From Trichobilharzia regenti (Eukaryota; Platyhelminthes; Trematoda; Strigeidida; Schistosomatidae), in the NCBI GenBank assembly GCA_944472135.2, contig OX235270.1, forward strand, positions 136,043,632 through 136,107,631: 64,000 nucleotides of DNA, given 5' to 3'. The translations under genes and the position numbers were made by a program. Positions 34,694 to 46,663 of the stretch are shown here, one piece after another; position 1 is the first letter of the stretch, and each line of letters opens with the position of its first letter. A model generated the notes under the pieces. That model was not told the origin of the DNA, made no database searches, and worked only from the letters and a program-made list of their open reading frames with translations.

Positions 34694-35052
34694 TGTCAAT
34701 GAAGTTGAAGATTGAACGATCAATTCTTGGTTGTTTGCTCAATATCAACTTCCCCAATTTTCGCGGAGGCATCAATACGACAGTCATCGTCTCATCGGTC
34801 GCTGTTCAGAAAGAAGTAAGCAGAAAACCGTCAGAAGTAATATTGTGATTCATTATTGTAATATTTGTTCACAGACCTTAGTTGTAACATTGCTTATATG
34901 TTGGTGTAACAATAGAGAATCCTCGAGTGGCCAATCGGTGTTTTGGTTTTCTCGTCCGTTATTACTAAGCGTTTCTGAGAAGCTTCAAGGAACAGCGTGA
35001 GCCCGAGCGTAGCAAGAGCTGGGCATTAACGGTTTACGAGACGTGGCTTACA
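34694..35052 (+). repeat. BEL/Pao element, 3' LTR
   Basis: 359 bp, TGTCAA...CTTACA, preceded by a purine tract. A few percent of positions differ from the 5' LTR by eye, so the insertion is not brand new. Confidence 0.9.
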
Positions 35053-35633
35053 CTACCCTTCGTGGCCATTTTTTAGCACTTCATTACATATATATAAACG
35101 TCTTATTGAAATCATGCGCTGTATTTCGGGGCTTCTGATAGGTCAAATTTGTCGTTGTCAAGGTCATTTATCTGTTCGCTAGGTAGTTTTTGCTCGGGTT
35201 ACTTTAATTTAGAGTTACCGTATGCATGATCTTATTTGGTTTAAAAACAACCTTCCACATGTTAATCAACTTACTCGTACGAAACAACCATGCAGCGGGG
35301 AACGGCGGCTGACCTAGGCGCAGTTAAAAATCCGTTTGACAATGACCAGTGTTAATCTACATTGAGAACAATTCACTTCTGGCGTCACCTACAATGAAAA
35401 TGCTTACAAAATTATGCAAATACATCACCTACTATAGGTTGATACCCAACTTGGATATAGATCAAGAATAAGACTCGATGCCATGCACACCAAAGTTATA
35501 TGGGGGAATTGACTCTAATTATTGAATTGAAATTTTGATCTTCCCGTCGATTGATTGGACCGAAGTGCTCGGTCTCAGGTTGACATGTTGGCTTCTTGTG
35601 CAGATGCTTCGACGATGTCTGGAGATTTGATTT
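35053..35633. other. nothing recognised
   Basis: AT-rich flank between the BEL element and the Sm-alpha dimer. Confidence 0.4.
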
Positions 35634-35754
35634 GTATACAATTGGTGAATGGTAGCTAGCAGTGGAATCCAGGATGCGCATTTCGTCCTAATCGGGACTC
35701 ATCAGCTGGATGTACCTGCATTTCTCAGTGAGTGATGATGTTCTCACCGTGGCT
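35634..35754 (-). ncRNA. Sm-alpha hammerhead ribozyme, intact core
   Basis: On the minus strand: stem I ATCCAG/CTGGAT, core CTGATGA, stem II GTCC/GGAC, GAAA, then self-complementary stem III (ATGCGCAT) and cleavage triplet AUC. All conserved core bases are present. Schistosome satellite/SINE Sm-alpha transcripts are known to self-cleave through this motif. The tRNA-like head is missing here: the copy is fused in inverted orientation to the next one. Confidence 0.85.
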
Positions 35755-35936
35755 CGTGGCCTAAGTGGTCTAGTGGATAACGCTTTGGCGCTTGAAACTA
35801 TGGGCACTGGGTTCGAGCCTCGGTGGGAACATCATCACTCACTGAGAAATGCAGGTACATCCAGCTGACGAGTCCCAATTAGGAGGAAATGCGCATCCTG
35901 GATTCCACTGCTAGCCACCATCCACCAATTGTATAC
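35752..35936 (+). mobile_element. Sm-alpha SINE with damaged hammerhead
   Basis: The tRNA-like pol III head has TGGCCTAAGTGGTCTAGTGG (A-box region) and GGGTTCGAGCC (B box), followed by the ribozyme. The core CTGACGA is acceptable (CUGANGA), but the stem II closing base is changed (AGGAG instead of AGGAC), so activity is doubtful. Confidence 0.85.
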
Positions 35937-36387
35937 GAATTGACTTCAAGCTTAATTTTTACCCAAGCATTTGTAATCTATCAAACACATACTTTTATTT
36001 TTTCGTCAATTTGAAGAAAATATTTCTATATTTCTTGATGGGCTACATTTAACGACTAGTAAGAATTTGTCTCCACAAAATAAAACCTAAAATGACAGCA
36101 ACCATGTAATTTCACCATGAACCAAATTTATCTAACTTAAATAATACCTATCCACGCCTGTTAAACTGGTGTGGCCTACATAGATAGGAATAAATACATT
36201 ATTATATGCTTTATCAACAGAACATTAGACTAAATAATATATAACATGCTTAAATTCGAGAACCGAATCGACAATACTGTTTGAAACGAACCCACTGTTG
36301 TTTTTGTATTTGCTATTCTCATTTCGTACTTCGAATATTTTTGAATTTATATCGTAGATGTGGTTAGTTTTATTAATATTCTGAGTA

Positions 36388-36480
36388 AATCAGATGCAAT
36401 ATTGTAGCAAATGCTGAAAATTCTATTCTGTATTACAAGCACTGATTTTGAAATAAAATAGATTATTATAATTACCATAA
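36388..36480 (+). mobile_element. CR1-like 3' terminus fragment
   Basis: Matches the complement of 50890-50985 (GATGCAATATTGTAGCAAAT, GCACTGATTTTGAAATAAA) and ends in an ATTAT-rich tail. Confidence 0.7.
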
Positions 36481-36684
36481 TTTAAAAATGCTAAGAAAAA
36501 ACAACTTTCATCCTACTGGCACTGAAAAACGCACGAAAATGAAGACATGGCGCGGATGCGTCTGAGTATTTCTGTGGAAACAAGTTGTAGGTATCTAAGG
36601 CAATTGTCATCCGATCAGATCATGTTTTAGAAAAAAAGACGTGCGAACAGGAAATGTTTAATGGGGAGAAGTCAATTTTCATAG

Positions 36685-36885
36685 CTGCGCCAGTGACACA
36701 ATGGCAGAATGCCCGCAGAACACACATGTGGTCCAGGGTTCGATCATCGGCTGCCGCACTTTTCTACCTCGCTAAGCCAGTAATCAGACTGGTAAATAAG
36801 AAGGGCTCGCAACTCCATCAACCACTGCTACAGAAACTTCAAGACTCTAGCTAGAAGCCCTAAGTTCCACTGGGAATTTAAAGAA
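36685..36885 (+). mobile_element. tRNA-derived SINE, family 2
   Basis: Plus orientation; B box GGGTTCGATC. The tail CTACAGAAACTTCAAGACTC, then GAAGCCCTAAGTTCCACTGG, matches the other family 2 copies. Confidence 0.75.
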
Positions 36886-37741
36886 ACATAATAAGAATAA
36901 GTAATTTTTCGGTAACTAAATTTAGGTCTCATGGAAATACAAGCGTATCTTTGAGCAATAATCTGTTACGATTATCAGGCGATCTACAGCTAATATGAGT
37001 TTGGAACAAGACTTTGAATTAAAATTTTTACTTCTGTTGAAAAAGGTGCATAGCATAAGGTAGAAACACAAAGTACATAATAGATTCACTTGAAATGCTG
37101 TGTATAGAGGGTTAAAACCTGGTTGAATGACAAAAGTGGTAAGTTAATATCCCACACAGTAATAAAGTTAAATCTATAAATAGGTAAAATATATCTACCA
37201 ACACATTATCGGTGTATTTAAAAGATTTGAGAGGTTTCATTTATATCATAGGTCACCATGAATCCCCTAAAGAGGCCACAAAATTATCAATGCAACTACA
37301 AATATACTAAAAAGTGGTTTCATTCTCAAAATAGGTGACCCTAGACATAGTAGGTCACAACTTAAAAACAACAACATAATTTTGCACAATTGACGCACGA
37401 AGTCTCAAAAAATTATGAGCCATAACATAAGCATTTACTAGAATCACCAGAGGAATATTCATTGCTTTATGTACTTTTCTGGTTAGGTCTAAACCGGAAA
37501 ACTGTAAGCAGGCAGCCAGCTCTTTTCTTTAAGGGGACTCATACATTATAGAAGAGTTTCATAAGAAGGCGGCGCGTATGATTCTTGATATGATCAATTT
37601 TTTAGTACGAGGAAAAACCCTTAAGTTTGAATCTGGTGTCCTTCTCATGCCATAGTAAAAGAGATCTCATTACAATGTTTAGAATTCTAAAAAATTGCTG
37701 TGAGCCTAGTGCATCTTCTCCTTTTCCTCTCACCAGGTCGG
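36886..37741. other. upstream of host gene, nothing recognised
   Basis: May include promoter and 5' exons of the gene at 37742. A pyrimidine tract with CAG at 37724-37736 looks like a splice acceptor just ahead of the first recognised exon. Confidence 0.4.
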
Positions 37742-40700
37742 ATGATCTCGTGGGATACAGAAGGATATTTCAAGGAGGAACTACAACGCTGTGTAGTACC
37801 GGGTCTTCAACGAAGTCATCCATCATTAAAACTGACTCCCAGAAGCGGTATCGGCCCACTCAATTCGCTCATTAGAGAAGAGTTTAGACAAGCTCAGAAA
37901 CTTTCCAGAAAAAGAGTAATGTAGGCTTAAAGTCTCCTATCCTCTATCTATAAATCTGAATGTGATATTGGATATTGATCGCTTACCATCAGGAGGTAAA
38001 TCAACTTTGACCTTGTGGATGGGGTCACTGTGGTTAAGGAATATATTTGGTTATCGCTTGAGTGAATCAGAATTGCAAAATGTCCCCTATCCAAAGACAG
38101 AATTACTTCTGCACGTTGGTCTTAGAACCACTCAGGTTTCATGTTTATTTGGAGCCGTGGTATGCGCTCCAGTAGCAACTATCCTATCAAGTATGTAGTT
38201 GTTAGTTCTCAAATTAATTTTAACACAGCCCCTAGAACCTTCAGACGTTTCACCTTAAGATTCGCCAAGTATGCTACCTATGCTGTTCTGCCAGGAGTTG
38301 CTCTTGGTCCAGTATTAATGTATATACGACTACACGATCAGCCAGACGAGGCAATTTACGACAGGTGTTATCGCCTAAGATGTAACAAGCATCAGGTATA
38401 GTCATTAAATTTTTTAAGTCCACGTTTTGTCCAGGCTGTGTTTATTTTCAGTTAGATAAAAATCGTCAGTCTCTGAATTTACTTTTGTGTCCCAAGTGAA
38501 GATTGGTAGTACTGTTCGTGGTCGTTACAATGGTATTTAGTCAGTTTGCATTTGGGAAGCTTCTGCTTGCTGGTACCTGCGTTTTTTGCATCTTTCGGTT
38601 TAGATAAGATACAGGACTGTACTAGGATTTGGGAGAAACATCAGATGTACGTAGTCCCCGATTTTTTCTCTACTCTTGTGTTCTCTATGGAATGTGTCAA
38701 TTAACTTGGGCAAGGACATTTTAACGATCGGGGTTATTCACAGAAGTCCTGCTAGTCAAGCTGATAACTTCGTTCTAAATCACTTGAGGGCGTGAAGTAT
38801 TAGAAATTGGCTTCTGGTTGTTGGTGACTTAAACGCTCCACATGTTAATTGGAGGGGGCGGTGTTAAGCTCCACTAGTTTGTATACCAATAGGGAGCTCA
38901 AACTGACAGTGTTTGAATGTGCAATCGTGCTACATATGCATACACCAACACGGTATCACCATGAACCTGATCCTTCTACTCTAGACTTGGTATTAACATA
39001 CCAGAAGAAAGACGGTAATATCATGTGCCTTCCACTGCTTGGCAGCAGTGACCACGTAGTCATTACTTTTACGTTTAAGACTCATTCTGCCATACATGCA
39101 TTTGGAAAGCGGATATAACGGGAATCCGGAACGCAGCAACTGTAGCTTACTGGTCAGTTGATACAAATCGGAATGTCGAGGAAGTTTGGGTGAGATTTAG
39201 GAATACACTAGATTGTGTTAGTTCACCTTTTGTACCTTGGTACACTCCTCAAAAGCTCTCGCATAAGCCACCTTGGATTACTAGTGAAATAAGGAGACTA
39301 CTAAGACGGAGGAAGAACTTATAAGACCAATTTATTATGACAGAAAGGGAAAATTTCTAGGACTACCGCAAAATTCGAAATCTCTGTAAGTATGTGATTG
39401 ATAAGAGTCGTATGGTGTACGAGAGACGGTTGGTACTAGATTGTGTTCATTATCCGAAAAGGCTGTACTCGTATATTAAACGTAGGACTAAAACTAGCAG
39501 TGGTATACCGTCACTTATGAGCATTAGTGGAGAAGCGGCTGAGTCAGACAAAGGAAAGGCTGTGAATACTTCTGTGACGTCTTCTCGTCTGATTGTATCA
39601 CCCAGGGAAATGGCGAGGTCACTGCTAACGCCACTCAGATGCCCTCAATTGTGGTAGAGCACACAAAGGTCCTCAAACTGCTGTCTAAACTGAAGTCAGG
39701 TAAATCACCTGGGCCCGATGGACTTCACCCAAAACTGTTAATTTCCTTAGCAAATGTAATATGCATTCCACCTACGGAAATTTTCCGAATGTCTCTGACC
39801 CAGGCTAAGCTACCCAGGGACAGGAAAGATGCCATTATAAGCCCTACCTTCAGAGAGGGGAACAGGCAATTGGTGCCTAACTACCGGCCGGTAAGTCTAA
39901 CATGCATTACAGCAAAGGTATTGGAAACTATTATAAGGGATCAGCTACTAGCTGCTGTTGAAAAACATGGCTTGCTGGTGATAGAACAGCATGGATTCCG
40001 ACCAGGACGATCCTTCCTGACAAACCTACTATTGGCTAGGGAAGACTAGGTTGAGGCCAGAGATAAAAACCTGTTGGACGTGGTTTTTATTGATCGTAGT
40101 AAGGCATTCGATAAAGTATCCCACTTAGGTCTCCATAGGAAACTTAAAGGTTTTGAACTAGACCAATGCCTATGTGAATGGTTTAGGGATTACCTAATGG
40201 ATAGAAGGCTGAAGGTTAGAGTTAACGGTGTAGGGTGGAAAACAGTATCCAGTGGCGTGCCTCAGGGAACTGTATTAGGCCCCTTGCTATTCCTATTATA
40301 GGTTAATGAACTACCGGGGACTCTTACTTCATCTTCATTATTATTTGCGGACGACATCAAGATCTAGAAAATAATAATAACGATGATAGGTCGGACCTAC
40401 AAACTGATCTAGATAAATTAGGTAAGTGGTCGAGCCTGTGGAGTTTGGAAATTAATTCTAGGAAAATTTCGGTAATGCACTTAAGTCAGAAGTTTTATAC
40501 GCTGTACTCCCTGGGGGACACAGAACTACCTGATGTCAACGGACAGAAGGACCTCAGAGTAATTGTCAGCAATGATTTCAAAACAGCTGCAAATTGCAAT
40601 GCATCCGTAGCCAAGGCTTTTCGAATGCTATGGGCACTCCAAAGAGCTTTGAAACGATTAGGTCAGTCTATGTTCAAAGTACTCTAAGCAACATATGTCA

Positions 40701-42771
40701 GACCGCATCTAGAATACTGCATTGAGTCAATGCTTTAAAAAGGAGGCACATATCCTGGAAAGAGCACAGAGAGTAGGAACCAAATTAGTTAGTGATATCT
40801 CACACCTTCCTTATGATACGAGGATGGAGCATTTACATTTCTTCCCATTATCATACCGAAGGAGCAGGGGCGACTTAATTTTGGCATACCATATGTGAAA
40901 GGGTGATTTAGGGATTGATCTTTCAAACCTTTCCTCTCCCTCTAGGATGCATTTACAAGGTAACCACAAGGTGCTCAAACCGAGGACGATTAAAATACGT
41001 GCAGAATTTAGATTCCCCCACAGAGTAGTTAACGACTGAAACTCCTTACCTGATTCAATGGTAACAGTTCCATGGGTGAACGCTTTCAAAGAGAAGTTAG
41101 GTCTCTCCAGAGATATATTTTGCAAGGATTAACAGTGGCCGCAAGAGTCTACTATCCTTATCATCTGAATTTTCACTACTCCTCAGAAGTGTAGCAGTAA
41201 AGACTTAGTCAGTCAAGTAATGTGGAACAATTACTTATTCATATTAGTGAAACAAGCTTTAAAAAAACCTGTAATGCGTGAAATGATTCTCGGGAAGGAC
41301 GGTACCGTCCTACAACATAAGGCAGAACCCGATGGTATAGCTCCAGAGGTATTTAAGGATGGTGGTGGTTGGATATTAATCAAGTTAACTAAGCTACTAA
41401 GTAATACCTAAAAGTCGGAGATAGTTGCTTCAAACTGGTATGAGTCATGGATTACTCCGCTTTATAAGGGAGGAAATCTCTCTGCGGTGATCAAAAGGAA
41501 TCAGATTTATATGGTATTTAGGAATCTAAACATTTAATTGTTAAGCAGCGCTCGGGGTAGACATTAAAGCGAATTAATATGTGTATCAGTGGTAGAGTGC
41601 CAATTCAATAACATTCAACTGGCACTGAATATATAAGAAAGCTATGTACCTACGACTGTTGGAAAAAAACTTCGGCTAGCCGAAAGTATGCATATGTCTG
41701 CACGGAGAACATGTTTAATTGTGGGTGAATTTGGGATAACATTCCTACGTTCGTAAACAGGTACCTATGATCTTAAGTAATCACAAATAAGAATATTCTG
41801 GCTTTAAAAATATATAAAGATCACTTTTGTTGGTGTGAAGAAACCGTGGAAATATTCATGACACAGTTTCGTATACTAGTGTAAGCCCACGTAAACTAAA
41901 TAAATTCTCAGTAATTAAAAAGCTAGGCAAATTTTTCAAGGGTGTAGAATTTACAGCTTAAGGAGAAGATGGATCTTGCGATGAATTTCCTACCGCTAGG
42001 GCACGCGATTTGAAATCAACGTCCTATACTTTTAAACTTTCATATCCGGTTATTGACATCACCAGTTATGCAGTCTCATTGAAACTTTTGGAAATACCTT
42101 TTAAGTTTAGTTACCAGTTGAGAGCCAGAGAGTTTTAAGCCTAAAATTTGTTTCAATACGGATTTTACTAGTAGAAAGTGAAAACTAGATGATTGAAACT
42201 ATAGGTCACTTGACATCCGTTTTCATCTTCGTTTGGGAATCCTCAGTAGTGCAACGTGGCAACTCGAACTGCTGCACTTCAGTGCCAAGTTCTATGTTGA
42301 ATCCAGACAGACAGACAGTGCACATTCACCACCTCATGCAGGACTGTGCCAATTGTTGTCAGTTCTCTAATCAATTACTGCCAGATTGTAATCCAACTAA
42401 GAATAATATGTATCGTCTCGATTTAAAAGTGTAATGCGGTAATATTTTGCCGATAACTTACAACATCTAAAACTGATGAGAATTCAGTGGTCCAACTATT
42501 ATATGATGTTTATTGTGTTTATTTTTGCAGCCAGCAAATTATATTGAAGCTTTTTAGTTGTATATATTATTTCTTGGCTGTCACCATAATTTCACCCACT
42601 TTTCAGCTTCGTGTAGATCGTTTCGCCTATATTGGTCTGATCTGGGGCGGGATCGCAGGTTTCGCTAGCCGGGTGAGGCCACTTGAAACATCAGTCGTTG
42701 GTATGGTGTTAGGATCTATAACAGCTGCTTGCTACAATCACGTTGAACATAAACTGTCAATACAGGAATAG
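37742..42771 (+). CDS. Small multi-helix membrane protein, possibly Tim17/DUF1757-like
   Basis: Exons supported by frame: about 37742-37915, about 37993-38190, 38229-38395 and 42607-42771 (TAG). Introns B-C (38 bp) and C-D (4211 bp) have GT...AG ends and compatible phases. Exon A to B does not keep frame with the junctions I can see, so a micro-exon, another junction or an error is likely there. The C-terminal part has hydrophobic, glycine-rich helices (FGAVVCAPVATILS, YAVLPGVALGPVLMYI, YIGLIWGGIAGFAS, VVGMVLGSITAACY) like the Tim17/22/23 fold and DUF1757. I infer a mitochondrial membrane protein. The name is tentative. Confidence 0.6.
38560..41130 (+). pseudogene. Degenerate CR1-clade element in intron
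   Basis: Pieces in several frames: EN (WLLVVGDLNAPHVNW, GSSDHVVITFTF), RT (GKSPGPDGLHPKLL, QHGFRPGRSFLTNLLLARED, VVFIDRSKAFDKVSH, SSGVPQGTVLGPLLFL, LLFADDIKI) and a C-terminal region up to about 41130. Multiple stops and shifts show an old insertion. It lies in the last intron of the host gene, same strand. Confidence 0.85.
41285..41500 (+). pseudogene. RTE-like RT fragment
   Basis: Reads AEPDGIAPEVFKDGGGWI, then WYESWITPLYKGG after a stop. This is the RT fingers region of an RTE-type element, different from the copies at 8-20 kb. Confidence 0.65.
42247..42318 (+). mobile_element. RTE 3'-end fragment
   Basis: Matches the complement of 15750-15830 (TGCCAAGTTCTATGTTGAAT) and ends in CAGACAGACAGACAG, the family's tail. 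Confidence 0.8.
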
Positions 42772-43258
42772 GTTATCAGTTTTTTAATTAGATTAATTTT
42801 TCAGTATGTACATAAATGAAAAAGTAAAATGTTTTCATGATTTGTTCCAAGAAATTAGAAAATATAAAAGAAGTTTCCAAAAATTTAGTTTCCAGTTGTA
42901 TTTAATTACTAGTGAAGAATATACAAAACGTTTGCTGATTATTTCGAATTCTGATAGCGAAGCATTTCACTAACTCTGATAATTGAAATTCCCCTGCACG
43001 CTAATCCTGTACTGCATTATAGTTATACTTCACACATATTTGAAAGTTACTCATAACCACTTCAAGTAGTTGAGATTGTATGATTTTAAGTATCTGGTTT
43101 TAATTTTGTTTTCCCTCATACAGTTTGTGCAGTTGTAACCTCATACTTTTATCTATCACTAGCGGAAAACGACTAAATTATTTCAAATATGACTGGATTA
43201 TTCAGTTTCTGTCAACCAGGTTTTGTCGACAAGCAGTGTTTAACTTTCAAAGTTATGT
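42772..43258. other. 3' flank of host gene
   Basis: Non-coding. It likely contains the 3' UTR. No clear AATAAA within the first 400 bp. Confidence 0.4.
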
Positions 43259-43964
43259 AATTGCTTCAGAACAAAATAGTTGGTTAAAGCGAACAGTTGT
43301 TTTCAATAAATTCTTCTTCGGGCTCTACAATGATAAATCCACTAATTTAAGCATACAATAACCAGTAAAGGCAAATTAGAATCATATCATCAATGTATTG
43401 TGAAACAAGTATAAAATGGGATAGAACAATAGTCGGTCAGTTTTGAACGTGCATGGTCAATGAGAACATGAGATGAAGTAATTTACTGATGTGTGTATAT
43501 ACATAAATATAGTCAACAAAAATACAGGTTTCGAGAGTGAGTGTAATCAGTAGTGTGTGAGACAAAATGAATACTACAGAAAATAAACCAAGGGATGGGG
43601 TGGACTAGATATAAGTTCAAGGTTGAAAATAACGACAACAATAATGATTGTACAATAATAAAGATGTGGTGTAAACTTACACTCACTCTCGAAACCTGTA
43701 TTTTTGTTGACTATATTTATGTATATACACACATCAGTAAATTACTTCATCTCATGTTCTCATTGACCATGCACGTTCAAAACTGACCGACTATTGTTCT
43801 ATCCCATTTTATACTTGTTTCACAATACATTGATGATATGATTCTAATTTGCCTTTACTGGTTATTGTATGCTTAAATTAGTGGATTTATCATTGTAGAG
43901 CCCGAAGAAGAATTTATTGAAAACAACTGTTCGCTTTAACCAACTATTTTGTTCTGAAGCAATT
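43259..43964. repeat. Perfect inverted repeat, 288-bp arms
   Basis: 43259-43546 and 43677-43964 are exact reverse complements by eye (positions sum to 87223), with a unique 130-bp spacer. No transposase, TIR motif or SINE box was recognised in the arms. Confidence 0.93.
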
Positions 43965-44109
43965 GTAGGAATATTCAAGTCATATGATTGCATTAGGATT
44001 GTTGTAGAGTATCAAAAGAGTAGAGTATCAGTGCACCAGTTATGTGTTTGTTTCGATTTTACTCACAAAGAAAATAAAAGACAAGTCAACGAGAGAAATT
44101 CTGTTTATT

Positions 44110-44800
44110 GATGATTATTGTCCTTTTGGGTTCTGAGTTTAACACAGGGCTTCAGCAACACACCTCCATTCTACCCTGTTCTCTTCAGTCCTCATCAGCT
44201 GGCGCCACGACTACCCACAGATTCTCAGCTCCACTTCACACGATCTCCGTGTCACCATTAGACGCCTAACATGCCATTCCCCACTCAGGTTCCCCTCGAG
44301 CTTGTAGACTGGCGTGCGACGTCACCCGATGGTCTCCTCAACATGTGTTCAATCCATCTCCATTTCCTTTTAACAACAGGTTCTCGACTGTTTCATTCCC
44401 AGATTTCCTTGTTGCTAATCTTTTATGACTATCTGATCTTCAGTATGGAGCTAGCGAACGCAGTTGTTAAGGAAAGCCTGCAACCTGTTAGAAAAGTCTC
44501 TGACACATATAGAAGAACTAGCTTAACACTGCTGAAAATTTGAATCTTGTTCTTTATGTTGAGTGCAGGAGATTTCCAAACTAAATTCAGGGCGATGAAG
44601 ATCTGTCTTGGTTTTTCCGTTAACCGGTTTTGATATTGTCATCCATCCTGCCTGTATTTGAAACCATGCTGCCTAGATAAGTTAAGGAAGTTATCTCTTT
44701 AAAATTTATTCCGTTGATAGTCATTCCTGTTTGTTGTTGGTTGACGAGGTCATATTTAAATAGTATGCAATCGTATTCATATTTACTAAAATGTATAGCA
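44110..44800 (-). pseudogene. Degenerate RTE-like C-terminal region (another family)
   Basis: On the minus strand, broken frames read like a non-LTR C-terminus (KTKTDLHRPEFSLEI; EENRVEWRCVAEALC). It differs from the copies at 8-20 kb. Confidence 0.5.
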
Positions 44801-44984
44801 TGCTATAAGTGAATAACAGGTTGTGTGATATAATTGATACAGTTACTCAGAATATGTGGTAATCTATGATAGAAAAAAGTAAGAATTGGAAACCTGATAA
44901 GGTGAAAAGTGTTGCTAGGTCAGAAGCAAGTAAGCTGACTGTCCGCTTGATAATCGTAAAGGTGAAAATAAAAATCTCACTAAT

Positions 44985-45092
44985 AAGGTGATATGATTAT
45001 GAACAATAAATTGGGCTCGAAACGTCATCAGTAAATATTACTGTATAGTATAACACTGTGAAACTTTATCAAAATAAATTTTACCAATAATG
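44985..45092. repeat. Foldback repeat, half copy
   Basis: Matches the right half of 12598-12789 (ATATGATTATG, ATCAGTAAATATTACTGTAT, TTATCAAAATAAATTTT). Confidence 0.6.
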
Positions 45093-45662
45093 GAAGCCGC
45101 AGGGACTTTAAGACCATGCCGGAATAAGAGACTAAACAAGGCTTTTCCGTAAAAAATTTCCGGGGTTGAATTGATGAATTGCTAGCGCCTCCACCATACA
45201 CAAGTGTTGAAACCTTAAAAGCTGTCTTACTGTTCGGTATTATTTTGCAACTAGCTTTAAGAAATGACTCCGGTGAAGCTACATCACCGTGGTTTATCGG
45301 ATTTTCGGGAAATTAGGCAGCGGATGACCTGCATTTTCCTTTCTATGACCATGGTAAGTAGTACCCTGGGATCAGTTTAGAAAGCTCAAGCGTATCACGG
45401 TGAGTATAAATAGCTTCACACTTACAAGTAAATTTTTTGCTTCACACATCCGTTAATAATTTGTTGACCGAAGAAACTGATCAGTAGATAAGACGGAAAA
45501 AAACTGCTTTCTTCAACCATCTTAATAGGTGGTTGCAGCATCGCTCTTAAATTCAAAATTCATAAACAGAATTATATCCAAAGCTATGTGGATTTTTCTA
45601 GACCGATGTTTTATAGTTTAATCTTATAGGGTTTCCAATTTGTCTGGGTACTCGTTAGAGTT
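45093..45662. other. nothing recognised
   Basis: Non-coding in all frames. Confidence 0.35.
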
Positions 45663-45850
45663 ATGCGTCGGTGGCACAGTGGCTAAGACTCTCACCGACC
45701 ATGCATATGATCCGGGGCTCGATCCCCTGCCGACACACACCTGATATCTATGGTCGGCCTGCAAAATTCGGGCTACCGATATCACATGCGGAAAATTTCA
45801 TACCTGTACCAAAACATACGGTGTGGAATCAAGCTGTAATCAAAAATATA
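45663..45850 (+). mobile_element. tRNA-derived SINE, family 1
   Basis: Head GCGTCGGTGGCACAGTGGCT, B box GGGCTCGATCCCC and the family 1 tail. Confidence 0.8.
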
Positions 45851-46356
45851 TATAAAATAACCGGTACAGGTCCTTCGAATTATTGAAGATGACGAATGAA
45901 TCGGGTTTCCTCGGTCAAGGATTCAAGTATATTAATTTGTATATGGATAAGACCGCGTTAGTTTACTGTAGATTAGTCTCTAGAGAGAACCATTAAATCT
46001 CACTAATAAAACATTCAGAAAATAAATCCTTAGTTGGTCTGAAATTTTTTTTGTGAAATTTATTAGGTGATGATAATTGTTACACTCCTTCATTATAAGT
46101 TCGATGCCGTCAACTTTATCACATGATAGTTGCATCATCTATGTATCGTTTATACACGTGAAAACTCAATAATGGACCGTAACACCTTATTATTTAGGCT
46201 TACCATGAATCTTCAAGTAGAATATCCAATGGTCTAATTGTCACATAGTCTTCTTGTCTGTACAGTATGTCATCTGAGATTAAAAACTCATCTCAGCAGT
46301 AGTTCTTTTAGGTACTAGATCGAAACATACACTCTAATTTTTATCACCGATGGAGG
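45851..46356. other. nothing recognised
   Basis: AT-rich flank of the solo LTR. Confidence 0.35.
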
Positions 46357-46663
46357 TGTAACAACAGAAGACAAAGGACAGGCAACATATCGTTTATTAA
46401 GGAAATCAACACATTTATAGATTTTCATGTACATATTATAGATTATTGTTAGCAGAAAAACAGTCCTCTGATTGGTTATTTCTCACAGAAAGTCAATATT
46501 TCATCCCTTTGTGGCTGTTTCTTGAATGTCAGACCATCTATATGTTAACTGCATCCGCCCACGCAAAGGCTTTGTTCCTATTTCTCTCACGACCAATATT
46601 GGGAACATAAACAGTGACGTAAATTACTGCCCACCAATTTTGACTAACAGCCAGCTCACCCCA
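46357..46663 (-). repeat. Solo LTR, same family as 62.2-64.0 kb
   Basis: Begins TGTAACAACAGAAGAC and ends CAGCTCACCCCA on the plus strand. Aligns along its length with the LTRs at 62189-62500 and 63645-63981. No internal region or target duplication was found next to it. Confidence 0.75.

Larger units (their letters stand above)
31095..35052 (+). mobile_element. Non-autonomous BEL/Pao LTR retrotransposon (gag only)
   Basis: Two 359-bp LTRs flank 3240 bp that encode a Gag-like protein and a short second frame but no protease, RT, RNase H or integrase. A purine tract (GGAAAAAAGGAA, 34672-34683) lies just before the 3' LTR. No matching target duplication was found (TTTG before, CTAC after), which fits loss of the original 5' flank. 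The family resembles schistosome Sinbad-type BEL elements; this is inferred from Gag, not searched. Confidence 0.85.
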
